A stretch of 9,844 bases of DNA, taken from Bacteroidetes bacterium UBA4408. GTDB taxonomy: Bacteria > Bacteroidota > Bacteroidia > UBA4408. Every line of letters begins with the position of its first letter. Position 1 is the first letter of the stretch. The notes under the pieces are model-generated. The model saw only the letters and a list, made by a program, of their open reading frames with translations, was not told the origin of the DNA and did not search any database. A program made the position numbers and the translations under genes. The stretch covers positions 1 through 9,844 of the forward strand of contig DGQS01000001.1 of the NCBI GenBank assembly GCA_002389785.1, given 5' to 3'. Positions 1 through 6,623 of the stretch are shown here, piece after piece.

Positions 1-302
1 TGGAAATATTCTTCATTATCAATAAAGTATATTTGCATGCGTGCACTCTGAATTGAAGCAACTTTAATAATTAGCGGATGATCGCTATCGTTAATAATCA
101 AATTCATTCCGGATAATCGGATAACCTCGTGCAATTGATTTCTTCGCTCGTTTACATTTCCGAAGCGAGGCATAAATGTTCTGATTTCTTTACCTTTTTC
201 TTGAATTCCCTGGGGCAGGTATCTACCAATGTTGGCCATCGGACTCTCATCTAAATAGGGGAATATTTCCTGAGACACAAATAACACTTTTGCTTTCTTC
301 AT
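1..302 (-). CDS. Glycogen/starch synthase-like protein (GT5 N-terminal domain), 5' part only
   Basis: Reading the reverse strand from the ATG at 302 gives 100 open codons that run off the left edge, so only the N-terminus is visible. It begins with MKKAKVLFVSQEIFPYL, the first beta strand and loop of the starch synthase catalytic domain (GT5), and continues with RTFMPRFGNV and NERRNQLHEVIRLSGMNLII, which match the Bacteroidota version of this family as I remember it. Classical GlgA has a KTGGL motif after FPLL that binds ADP-glucose; the aligned residues 18-22 here are DESPM, so the motif is absent. From memory, Bacteroidota homologues next to panC are short proteins of about 270 residues holding only the N-terminal GT5 half, but the missing 3' end prevents checking that here. 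The gene is divergent from panC across 166 bases. Family assignment is firm; glycogen synthase activity is doubtful. Confidence 0.85.
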   Translation of the reverse strand, partial: MKKAKVLFVSQEIFPYLDESPMANIGRYLPQGIQEKGKEIRTFMPRFGNVNERRNQLHEVIRLSGMNLIINDSDHPLIIKVASIQSARMQIYFIDNEEYF

Positions 303-339
303 ATAGATTGGTTTAGATTAAGGTTATTTTTTCAAAGTG

Positions 340-370
340 CAAATTTAGTAAAATATCTGCTCAATTTCAA
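340..370 (-). promoter_or_regulatory. Bacteroidota-type promoter for the GT5 gene
   Basis: On the reverse strand TTG (370-368) is followed after 20 bases by TAAATTTG (347-340). This fits the Bacteroidota housekeeping consensus TTG-N17-23-TAnnTTTG at every defined position. The start site would fall near 335, leaving a leader of about 30 bases before the ATG at 302. It is called from motif and position only. Confidence 0.55.
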
Positions 371-388
371 GTTTATATATTAGCTTTG
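357..388 (+). promoter_or_regulatory. Candidate panC promoter
   Basis: TAGCTTTG at 381-388 matches the -7 box TAnnTTTG exactly. The -33 box is poor: CTG at 357-359, 21 bases upstream, differs from TTG at one position. The start site would be near 393, giving a leader of about 75 bases. It overlaps the divergent promoter at 340-370, so the two could compete for RNA polymerase. Confidence 0.35.
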
Positions 389-468
389 CCCACTTCCTTA
401 AATTATTACTTGGTTTTGATGCCGTAATCTTCAATTTTATACATCTTTTAAAAGCTAAGCCATCATTT

Positions 469-1314
469 ATGATTGTTTTAAAACAAAAGCAAGAAGTTAG
501 CAATTATACGGCAACTTGTAAGCTAAACAACAAAAAAGTTGGTTTTGTGGCTACAATGGGTGCCCTTCACCAAGGCCATTTAAGCCTCATTCAATTTGCG
601 AAAAAGGAAAACGATGTGGTGGTATGCAGTATTTTCATAAACCCATTGCAATTTAACGACAAGAACGATTTTGATAAGTATCCTAAAACACTTTCAGCCG
701 ATTTAACACTGTTGGAAAGCCAAGGCTGTGATGTAGTGTTTGTTCCGGATGTAGAAGAGATATATGCCTCAGAAGATGCAACCCAATTCGATTTTGGAAA
801 ACTTGATAAAGTAATGGAAGGTGTTTTTCGTCCGGGTCACTTTTTAGGAATGGCCAAAGTGGTTAAACGACTTTTCGATTGTGTGCAACCGCATACCGCA
901 TATTTTGGTGAAAAGGATTTTCAACAACTTGCAATTATTCGAAAATTTACTGCCGATTTACACTTGCCTGTTAGAATAGTGGGGGTACCAATTATGAGAG
1001 AAATGGACGGCTTGGCAATGAGTTCTAGAAATACCTTACTCTCAGCGAATGAACGAGATGCTGCTTCGGCTATCTACAGAACCTTACTTGAAGCGCAACA
1101 AATGGCTTTTAAACATCCGGTCGAAACAGTTAAACAGTTTGTACTTACAAAGATTAATCATATTCCGGGCTTTCGCTTAGAGTACTTTGAAATCGCTGAT
1201 GCTGAAGAACTTCAACCAACTAACCATTGGAACACAGTAAAACCACTAATGGGTTTCATTGTGGTACGTGTAGGAACTGTGAGACTAATCGACAACATTC
1301 GATTAAATAACTAA
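469..1314 (+). CDS. panC: Pantothenate synthetase (pantoate--beta-alanine ligase)
   Basis: This cytosolic enzyme joins D-pantoate and beta-alanine using ATP, the last step of pantothenate (vitamin B5) synthesis, through a pantoyl-adenylate. The 281 residues are the normal family length. Family motifs run in order: TMGALHQGHLSLI with the HxGH-type histidines H34 and H37 that bind ATP, SIFINPLQF at 54-62, the FRPGHFLGMAKVV block at 120-132, FGEKDFQQLAIIR at 146-158, and REMDGLAMSSRN at 177-188, whose MSSRN is the KMSKS-like loop. The usual PTMG reads ATMG (A28), a mild substitution. The chosen start gives the typical short N-terminus. A panD gene, which often follows panC in Bacteroidota, is absent: only 53 bases separate this gene from the next. 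All catalytic motifs are intact, so function is confident. Confidence 0.97.
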   Translation: MIVLKQKQEVSNYTATCKLNNKKVGFVATMGALHQGHLSLIQFAKKENDVVVCSIFINPLQFNDKNDFDKYPKTLSADLTLLESQGCDVVFVPDVEEIYASEDATQFDFGKLDKVMEGVFRPGHFLGMAKVVKRLFDCVQPHTAYFGEKDFQQLAIIRKFTADLHLPVRIVGVPIMREMDGLAMSSRNTLLSANERDAASAIYRTLLEAQQMAFKHPVETVKQFVLTKINHIPGFRLEYFEIADAEELQPTNHWNTVKPLMGFIVVRVGTVRLIDNIRLNN

Positions 1315-1367
1315 GCAGATTGCTGATTTACAGTATGAACTAACTTGTTTAAATTGACCAACTACGA

Positions 1368-2393
1368 ATGAATAAATCACTTGCCAATGTTTTAAAAGCC
1401 CTGTTTTTTCTGGGAATAGGAATTCTACTAATTTGGCTTGTTACAAGAAATTTAAGTGACAGTGACAAAAAGAATATTTTACTAGCCTTTAAGGAAGCAA
1501 AATATATTTGGATAGCAGTGGCCATGATTATCAGTGGCCTTAGCCATTGGTTTAGGGCAGTGCGATGGAAAATGCTTTTAACTGCACTGGGTCACCAACC
1601 AAAAGTATCAACCACTTTTTTTGCGGTGATGATTGGCTACTTAGCAAATTTTGCGCTACCTCGATTGGGAGAAGTTTCAAGATGTGGTGTTTTAACAAAA
1701 TACGAAAAGATTCCATTTTCGGAATCTTTTGGAACAGTGATTACAGAAAGGGCAGTTGATGTAATTTGCTTATTGATTATTTTTGGTTTGACTTTGCTTC
1801 TTGAGTTTCACAGAATTTTTCAACTAGTGAATGATTCCATCCTTTCTCCCTTTCAAAACAAACTAATGCATTTGAAAGAAAATTTAGTATTTGTCTTCCT
1901 GTTCGTCTTATTTTGCCTAACATGTATTGTTGTTTTCTATAAATATAAGCATAAGTTCCAGCAACTTCTTTCCGGAAAATTTTTAGCAACAATAAAGGGA
2001 TTTTGGGAGGGAATGAAGTCGGTAAAAAATGTAAAAAACCCGTTTGGTTTTGTTGCTTACACAGTCGCGATTTGGGGATGTTATGCTTTAATTTTATACT
2101 GTTCTTTTTTGTGTTTTGATGAAACAACCACCTTAGGTTGGGGTGCTGCGCTCGCAATTTTAACTTTTGGGAGTGTGGCCATTATATTTGTACCAGGTGG
2201 TACAGGTGCATATCAAGCACTTGTTACTCAATTACTTACAGCTTCTTATTTTATAAGCTTTGTAATTGCATTTGCTTTTTCATGGATCGTTTGGACTTCC
2301 AGTTTATTGGTAATATTGATACTTGGAATTATTTCATTAGTTTTATTACCCTTACTTAATAAACAAACAAATGCATCTGCAAGCGATTTCTGA
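1368..2393 (+). CDS. UPF0104 / lysylphosphatidylglycerol synthase TM-region family integral membrane protein
   Basis: This 341-residue inner-membrane protein has about eight hydrophobic segments, roughly at 10-26, 46-64, 82-98, 130-146, 171-190, 228-249, 256-276 and 294-330. Family marks are FRAVRWKMLL at 62-71, GYLANFALPRLGEVSR at 90-105, the ITERAVDV block at 125-132 and PGGTGAYQ at 276-283; together they identify the PF03706 flippase-like fold. It lacks the soluble aminoacyl-transfer domain of MprF, so it is not itself a lysyl-PG synthase. Relatives have been implicated in moving or modifying membrane lipids or lipid-linked glycans, but no substrate can be read from the sequence. Its 3' end overlaps rfaE2 by 23 bases, which suggests translational coupling. 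Membership is confident; the role is unknown. Confidence 0.88.
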   Translation: MNKSLANVLKALFFLGIGILLIWLVTRNLSDSDKKNILLAFKEAKYIWIAVAMIISGLSHWFRAVRWKMLLTALGHQPKVSTTFFAVMIGYLANFALPRLGEVSRCGVLTKYEKIPFSESFGTVITERAVDVICLLIIFGLTLLLEFHRIFQLVNDSILSPFQNKLMHLKENLVFVFLFVLFCLTCIVVFYKYKHKFQQLLSGKFLATIKGFWEGMKSVKNVKNPFGFVAYTVAIWGCYALILYCSFLCFDETTTLGWGAALAILTFGSVAIIFVPGGTGAYQALVTQLLTASYFISFVIAFAFSWIVWTSSLLVILILGIISLVLLPLLNKQTNASASDF

Positions 2394-2862
2394 TAAAATA
2401 TTCCTGCGCCAACAGCTAATTGTATGGTTAAATGGCATGCGTTTTAAAAATGAGAAACTTGTTTTTACGAATGGTTGCTTCGATTTACTGCATCAGGGAC
2501 ATATCGATTACCTTGCAAAAGCAGCCGATTTAGGAACTAAATTAATTGTGGGTGTAAATTCCGACAATTCAGTTAAACGATTGGGAAAGGGACCCTCAAG
2601 GCCTATTCAAAATGAACAATCGAGGGCATTATTGTTAGCCGCCTTACATTTTACTTCAGCCATAACAGTATTTGATGAAGACACACCTTATCAATTAATT
2701 GAATTGGTTAAACCCAATGTGTTAGTGAAAGGTGCAGACTGGAAAGTTGAGAAAATAGTAGGTTACGATTTGGTAAAAGCGAACGGCGGTGAAGTGGTTA
2801 CCATCGAATTTTTACCAGGCTTTTCTACTACTGCTATTGAAGATAAAATAAAATCCAGTTAA
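2371..2862 (+). CDS. rfaE2: D-glycero-beta-D-manno-heptose 1-phosphate adenylyltransferase (stand-alone RfaE2/HldE C-domain)
   Basis: This enzyme transfers AMP from ATP to heptose 1-phosphate to give ADP-heptose, the donor for the lipopolysaccharide inner core. The 163 residues form one nucleotidyltransferase domain: TNGCFDLLHQGHIDYLAKAA at 33-52 carries the GxFDxxHxGH ATP site (H41, H44), followed by GVNSDNSVKRLGKGPSRP at 61-78, VLVKGADW at 117-124 and the GFSTTAI tail loop at 150-156. The E. coli enzyme is bifunctional HldE; here the kinase half is absent from the window, so a separate kinase gene is expected elsewhere. The start at 2371 lies inside the upstream gene in another frame. I prefer it to the ATG at 2437 because the family normally has about 30 residues before TNGCFD. 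The neighbouring kdsB supports an LPS-core role. Confidence 0.93.
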   Translation: MHLQAISDKIFLRQQLIVWLNGMRFKNEKLVFTNGCFDLLHQGHIDYLAKAADLGTKLIVGVNSDNSVKRLGKGPSRPIQNEQSRALLLAALHFTSAITVFDEDTPYQLIELVKPNVLVKGADWKVEKIVGYDLVKANGGEVVTIEFLPGFSTTAIEDKIKSS

Positions 2863-2866
2863 ATCC

Positions 2867-4393
2867 ATGCTTTCAACGATTCGAAAATATTGGCAGGAAC
2901 AACCATTACCAGTGGTGCTGGTGTTGGCTGTTTTATTTCGATTGTTAGCGGTGCTTTTTTCCAAAGGATATGGGATGCACGATGATCATTTTTTGATTAT
3001 TGAAGTAGCCGAATCCTGGGCTGATAATTACAACTTCAACAATTGGTTACCCGACAGTGATGGGAGTGGAGGGCCCAGTGGACATAGTTTATTTTATACA
3101 GGATTGCATTACTTTTTTTTCAAAGGAATGCATCAAATCGGAGTCTTCGATCCACAAGTAAAAATGTACTTTGTACGATTGATTCATTCCCTCTTATCCT
3201 TAGTGATTGTTATACTCGGATATAAAATAACCGAACACTATTCAGGAAAGTCGTTAGCCCGTCAAGTTGGTTTATTACTTGCCCTTTTTTGGTTTATGCC
3301 AATGCTTAGTGTTCGAAATTTAATTGAAGTGGTTTGTGTGCCATTTTTAATGACGGCCACGTATTTGTTATTGATAAATTCAATTAAAAAAAGAGCATTT
3401 GATTATGTATTGGCAGGCTTTATAGCTGGAACCGCTTTTTCAATTCGCTTTCAAAGTACACTATTTATTGGTGGTTTAGGAGTAGTACTTTTGTTACAAA
3501 AAAATTGGAAAGGGGCATTTTTATTTGGCATTGGTGCAGTTTTTAGCATTTGTGCGATTCAAGGAATTACCGATATGATCATTTGGAAACGACCATTTGC
3601 CGAATTTCAAGCTTACGTGCAATACAACATTGAACATGCCCGCGACTATAATACTCAAGCATGGTATCAGTATTTTTTGGTATTGGGAGGAATATTGATT
3701 CCACCCATAAGTTTGTTCTTTTTAGTTGGATTTTTCCGAAGCTGGAAAAAATATACTTTACTATTTCTTCCAAGTTTTATATTCCTTGTTTTTCATTCTT
3801 ATTTCCCCAATAAACAAGAACGTTTTATTTTTCCTATTGTACCGTTTATAATAATTTTGGGAAGTATTGGCTGGAAAGAGTGGATAGAGAATTCCACTTT
3901 TTGGCAACGAAAGCAAGGCTTATTAAAAGCTTGCTGGATATTTTTTTGGATCTTGAATAGTATAGCATTGCTGCCGGTTACAGTTGCATATTCAAAACGA
4001 AACAGGGTTGAGGCAATGACCTATTTATCGCACAAAAAGGATTTGCGCTATATTGTTATTGAAGATAGTAACCGGGATGATTTTTTGATGCCGCCCCTTT
4101 TTTATTTGCGTCGATTTAATAGTAATTCGTGGGGGGTACATGGTGTTACAAGTTTACACACCGCTAAAGATCTGTACGAAGAACAGAAGAACCTCAAACA
4201 AGAAGAAAAGGCCAATTATGTTATCTTTTTTCAAGAGGAAAATTTAGCCAAGCGAATAGCAGATTTTAAAAAGTACTACCCTAATTTAACTTATGAAACA
4301 GCAATAGAACCAGGTTTTATTGATAAAGTAGTACACCATTTAAATCCCAGAAATAAGAATCAAAATTGTTTTATCTTTAAAATGCAAGAGTAA
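2867..4393 (+). CDS. GT-C fold glycosyltransferase, GT22/ALG9-PIG-B-like or GT39-like
   Basis: The 508-residue protein has about ten or eleven hydrophobic segments between residues 14 and 372, followed by a soluble C-terminal part of about 130 residues. After the first segment comes GMHDDHF (36-42), an acidic periplasmic loop of the kind GT-C enzymes use for catalysis. Near the last segments, PNKQERFIFP (314-323) resembles the HKExRF motif of GT22 mannosyltransferases (ALG9, PIG-B). Such enzymes move a sugar from a polyprenyl-phosphate carrier to a lipid-linked glycan or protein. The gene starts 4 bases after rfaE2 and ends 9 bases before radA, so it is in the same operon, and the LPS-precursor neighbours suggest an envelope glycan acceptor. 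Sugar and acceptor cannot be read from the sequence; GT39/ArnT-like is the main alternative label. Confidence 0.8.
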   Translation: MLSTIRKYWQEQPLPVVLVLAVLFRLLAVLFSKGYGMHDDHFLIIEVAESWADNYNFNNWLPDSDGSGGPSGHSLFYTGLHYFFFKGMHQIGVFDPQVKMYFVRLIHSLLSLVIVILGYKITEHYSGKSLARQVGLLLALFWFMPMLSVRNLIEVVCVPFLMTATYLLLINSIKKRAFDYVLAGFIAGTAFSIRFQSTLFIGGLGVVLLLQKNWKGAFLFGIGAVFSICAIQGITDMIIWKRPFAEFQAYVQYNIEHARDYNTQAWYQYFLVLGGILIPPISLFFLVGFFRSWKKYTLLFLPSFIFLVFHSYFPNKQERFIFPIVPFIIILGSIGWKEWIENSTFWQRKQGLLKACWIFFWILNSIALLPVTVAYSKRNRVEAMTYLSHKKDLRYIVIEDSNRDDFLMPPLFYLRRFNSNSWGVHGVTSLHTAKDLYEEQKNLKQEEKANYVIFFQEENLAKRIADFKKYYPNLTYETAIEPGFIDKVVHHLNPRNKNQNCFIFKMQE

Positions 4394-4402
4394 TTTGGAA
4401 GT

Positions 4403-5770
4403 ATGGCTAAAGTAAAAACAAGTTTTTTTTGTCAGAATTGTGGCGCCCAGTCCGGCAAATGGATTGGTCGTTGCCCATCCTGTAATGAATGGAATACCTA
4501 CGTTGAAGAAGTAATTCAGAAGCTCGACAATACACCGGGCATTCCTCAAGCTGCTAATAAAAGAAGTACTCAGCCACAACTCTTAAGTGAAATTAGTTCG
4601 AGCGAGGAAAAACGCATCGTTTTAGCCGATCAAGAATTGAATAGAGCATTGGGAGGTGGAATTGTACCCGGTTCATTAGTTCTATTTGGAGGAGAACCCG
4701 GGATAGGAAAATCAACTTTAATGTTGCAGTTGGCTCTACAACAAACCGCTTTGAAAGTACTTTATGTGAGTGGTGAAGAAAGTGAACAACAAATAAAAAT
4801 GAGGGCCGAGCGCATTCAAAAAGGAAGCACGGGCTGTTATATTCTTACTGAAACCTCCACTCAATTAATTTTTCAACACATCGAAAAATTACAACCCAAT
4901 TTGCTAATTATCGATTCGATACAAACCCTTTACACTACTTCAATTGAATCGTCGCCCGGAAGTGTTTCGCAAATTAGAGAATGTGCTGCTGAATTGCTTC
5001 GATTTGCTAAGGAATCGGGTACCCCGGTATTTTTAATTGGGCATATTACAAAAGATGGAAATTTAGCAGGACCTAAAATTTTGGAACACATGGTCGATAC
5101 CGTGCTTCAATTTGAAGGCGACCGAAATCATGTGTACCGCCTACTGCGCAGTACCAAGAACCGTTTTGGAAGTACTAACGAACTTGGAATATACGAGATG
5201 CTAGGCTCCGGTTTACGTGAAGTTAGCAATCCTTCAGAAGTTTTAATTTCAAGCAGGGATGAAAACTTTAGCGGTATAGCCATTTCCGCTACACTCGAAG
5301 GAATGCGTCCAATTTTAATAGAAATTCAAGCTTTGGTAAGCACTGCAGCCTATGGCACACCGCAACGTTCAAGTACAGGATTTGATTTGCGCCGTTTAAG
5401 CATGCTATTGGCTGTACTCGAAAAGCGTTGTGGTTTTAAATTAGGTAGTAAAGATGTATTTTTAAATATAGCCGGCGGATTAAAAGTAGATGATCCTGCA
5501 ATTGATTTAGGAGTTGTTTGTGCTATTTTATCTAGTAATGAAGATGTTCCGGTTGATTCTAAGTTTTGTTTTGCGGCGGAAGTTGGTTTATCCGGTGAGT
5601 TGCGACCGGTAACCCGAATTGATCAACGAATATCAGAAGCCGAAAAATTGGGTTTCGATCAAATTTTTATTTCAAAATACAATCAAAAAGGACTGGATAG
5701 TTCTGCATATAAAATTAAAATAGTTGCTTTAAGTAAAATTGAAGAGGTTTTTGAATGGTTGTTTGGATAA
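4403..5770 (+). CDS. radA: DNA repair protein RadA (Sms)
   Basis: RadA is a RecA-related, DnaB-like ATPase that drives branch migration of recombination intermediates in the cytosol. The 455 residues match the family length. Domains in order: a C4 zinc finger with C10, C13, C24 and C27; a RecA-like ATPase core with Walker A GGEPGIGKST at 96-105, a Walker B strand LLIIDSIQT at 167-175, and the RadA signature KNRFG at 252-256; then a Lon-like C-terminal domain from about 285, containing LNIAGGLKVDDPAIDLG at 354-370 and AAEVGLSGELRPV at 391-403. It begins 9 bases after the glycosyltransferase stop, with only a weak GGAA 2 bases before the ATG, so expression probably depends on the upstream genes. 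All core motifs are intact. Confidence 0.97.
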   Translation: MAKVKTSFFCQNCGAQSGKWIGRCPSCNEWNTYVEEVIQKLDNTPGIPQAANKRSTQPQLLSEISSSEEKRIVLADQELNRALGGGIVPGSLVLFGGEPGIGKSTLMLQLALQQTALKVLYVSGEESEQQIKMRAERIQKGSTGCYILTETSTQLIFQHIEKLQPNLLIIDSIQTLYTTSIESSPGSVSQIRECAAELLRFAKESGTPVFLIGHITKDGNLAGPKILEHMVDTVLQFEGDRNHVYRLLRSTKNRFGSTNELGIYEMLGSGLREVSNPSEVLISSRDENFSGIAISATLEGMRPILIEIQALVSTAAYGTPQRSSTGFDLRRLSMLLAVLEKRCGFKLGSKDVFLNIAGGLKVDDPAIDLGVVCAILSSNEDVPVDSKFCFAAEVGLSGELRPVTRIDQRISEAEKLGFDQIFISKYNQKGLDSSAYKIKIVALSKIEEVFEWLFG

Positions 5771-5791
5771 ATTTTTATTCAAATAGTTCAC

Positions 5792-5814
5792 ATTTATAGT
5801 TGTCAATTTATAGT
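5792..5814 (+). repeat. Short direct repeat in the radA-kdsB gap
   Basis: ATTTATAGT occurs at 5792-5800 and again at 5806-5814, 14 bases start to start. The 94-base gap is almost entirely A/T, so the repeat may be chance. Its spacing is longer than one helical turn. I found no convincing TAnnTTTG promoter with a TTG box or a hairpin terminator in this gap, so whether kdsB is read from the upstream operon is open. Confidence 0.25.
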
Positions 5815-5864
5815 ATTATCAATGAATAAATGGTTACTTTCTTAATATATGAAAACACCATAGT

Positions 5865-6614
5865 ATGAAATTTTTCGGCATTATACCGGCGCGCTATGCT
5901 TCTACCCGTTTCCCAGGTAAGCCATTGAGCGAAATTGATGGCAAAACCATGGTGCAAAGGGTTTATGAGCAAGCAGCTAAAGTAAACTTACTTTCAAAAG
6001 TACTGGTTGCCACCGACGATGATCGCATTTATCAGCATGTTCTCAGCTTTGGAGGAAATGCGGTAATTACTGGCGAACAGCACCCAAGTGGAACAGATCG
6101 GTGTTATGAAGCCGCTTGTTTAACACACATCAACAACAAGGATGTAGTGTTGAATATTCAAGGCGATGAACCATTTATTTCCCCTTTACAAATAGAATTG
6201 CTTTGTAAGTGTTTTGAAGCCCCCAATGTAAGCATTGCTACCTTGGTGAAAAGAATAACTTCAGCCCAAGAATTGGAAAGTGTTTCAACACCAAAAGTCA
6301 TACGCAATAATTCCGGAGAAGCAATTTATTTTAGTCGTAGTCCAATTCCTTACTACCGCGGAATTCAGCAAGCTGATTGGTGCAAACATACCGACTATTA
6401 TAAGCACATTGGAATTTATGGTTATCGTATGAAAACACTTTCAGAACTTACGAAATTAACACAAAGTAAACTCGAGGTAGCCGAGTCACTTGAGCAACTT
6501 CGATGGATAGAAAATGGATATAAAATTCAAACTGCTGTTACCGAAATTGAATCAATTGCAATTGACACTCCTGAGGATCTGAACAAGCTAATGGCGTTTA
6601 AAAACAAGAGTTAA
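5865..6614 (+). CDS. kdsB: 3-deoxy-manno-octulosonate cytidylyltransferase (CMP-Kdo synthetase)
   Basis: KdsB activates Kdo with CTP to CMP-Kdo in the cytosol, the donor for adding Kdo to lipid A. The 249 residues are the standard length. Visible motifs: IIPARYASTRFPGKPL at 6-21, the nucleotide-binding loop; ATDDDRI at 49-55; HPSGTDRCYEA at 73-83; LNIQGDEPFI at 96-105 with the metal-binding aspartate D101; YFSRSPIPY at 155-163; KHIGIYGY at 180-187; LEQLRWIENG at 209-218; and DTPEDL at 234-239. The start gives the typical MKxxxIIPAR N-terminus; there is no Shine-Dalgarno sequence. It lies 94 bases after radA and converges with the next gene over 9 bases. With rfaE2 in the same run, it indicates a Kdo- and heptose-containing LPS core. 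Confidence 0.97.
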   Translation: MKFFGIIPARYASTRFPGKPLSEIDGKTMVQRVYEQAAKVNLLSKVLVATDDDRIYQHVLSFGGNAVITGEQHPSGTDRCYEAACLTHINNKDVVLNIQGDEPFISPLQIELLCKCFEAPNVSIATLVKRITSAQELESVSTPKVIRNNSGEAIYFSRSPIPYYRGIQQADWCKHTDYYKHIGIYGYRMKTLSELTKLTQSKLEVAESLEQLRWIENGYKIQTAVTEIESIAIDTPEDLNKLMAFKNKS

Positions 6615-6623
6615 TTCTTTCGG

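Noticed and set aside
1314..1334. Possible terminator hairpin after panC (AGCAGATTGCT)
   Set aside because: The stem is only about four base pairs and has no following T run.
1777..2157. 126-codon open frame on the minus strand within the UPF0104 gene
   Set aside because: Lies wholly inside a well-supported membrane protein gene; its translation is rich in basic and aromatic residues and shows no recognisable domain.
2138..2359. 73-codon plus-strand frame inside the UPF0104 gene
   Set aside because: An out-of-frame reading of the 3' membrane segments; Cys/Phe/Tyr/Trp-rich composition typical of a shadow frame.
4340..4579. 79-codon minus-strand frame across the glycosyltransferase-radA junction
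   Set aside because: Covers the radA zinc-finger codons in antisense; no domain or leader supports it.
5765..5785. Possible terminator after radA (ATAAATTTTTAT with a T run)
   Set aside because: The pairing is all A-T and short, so it is expected by chance in this AT-rich gap.
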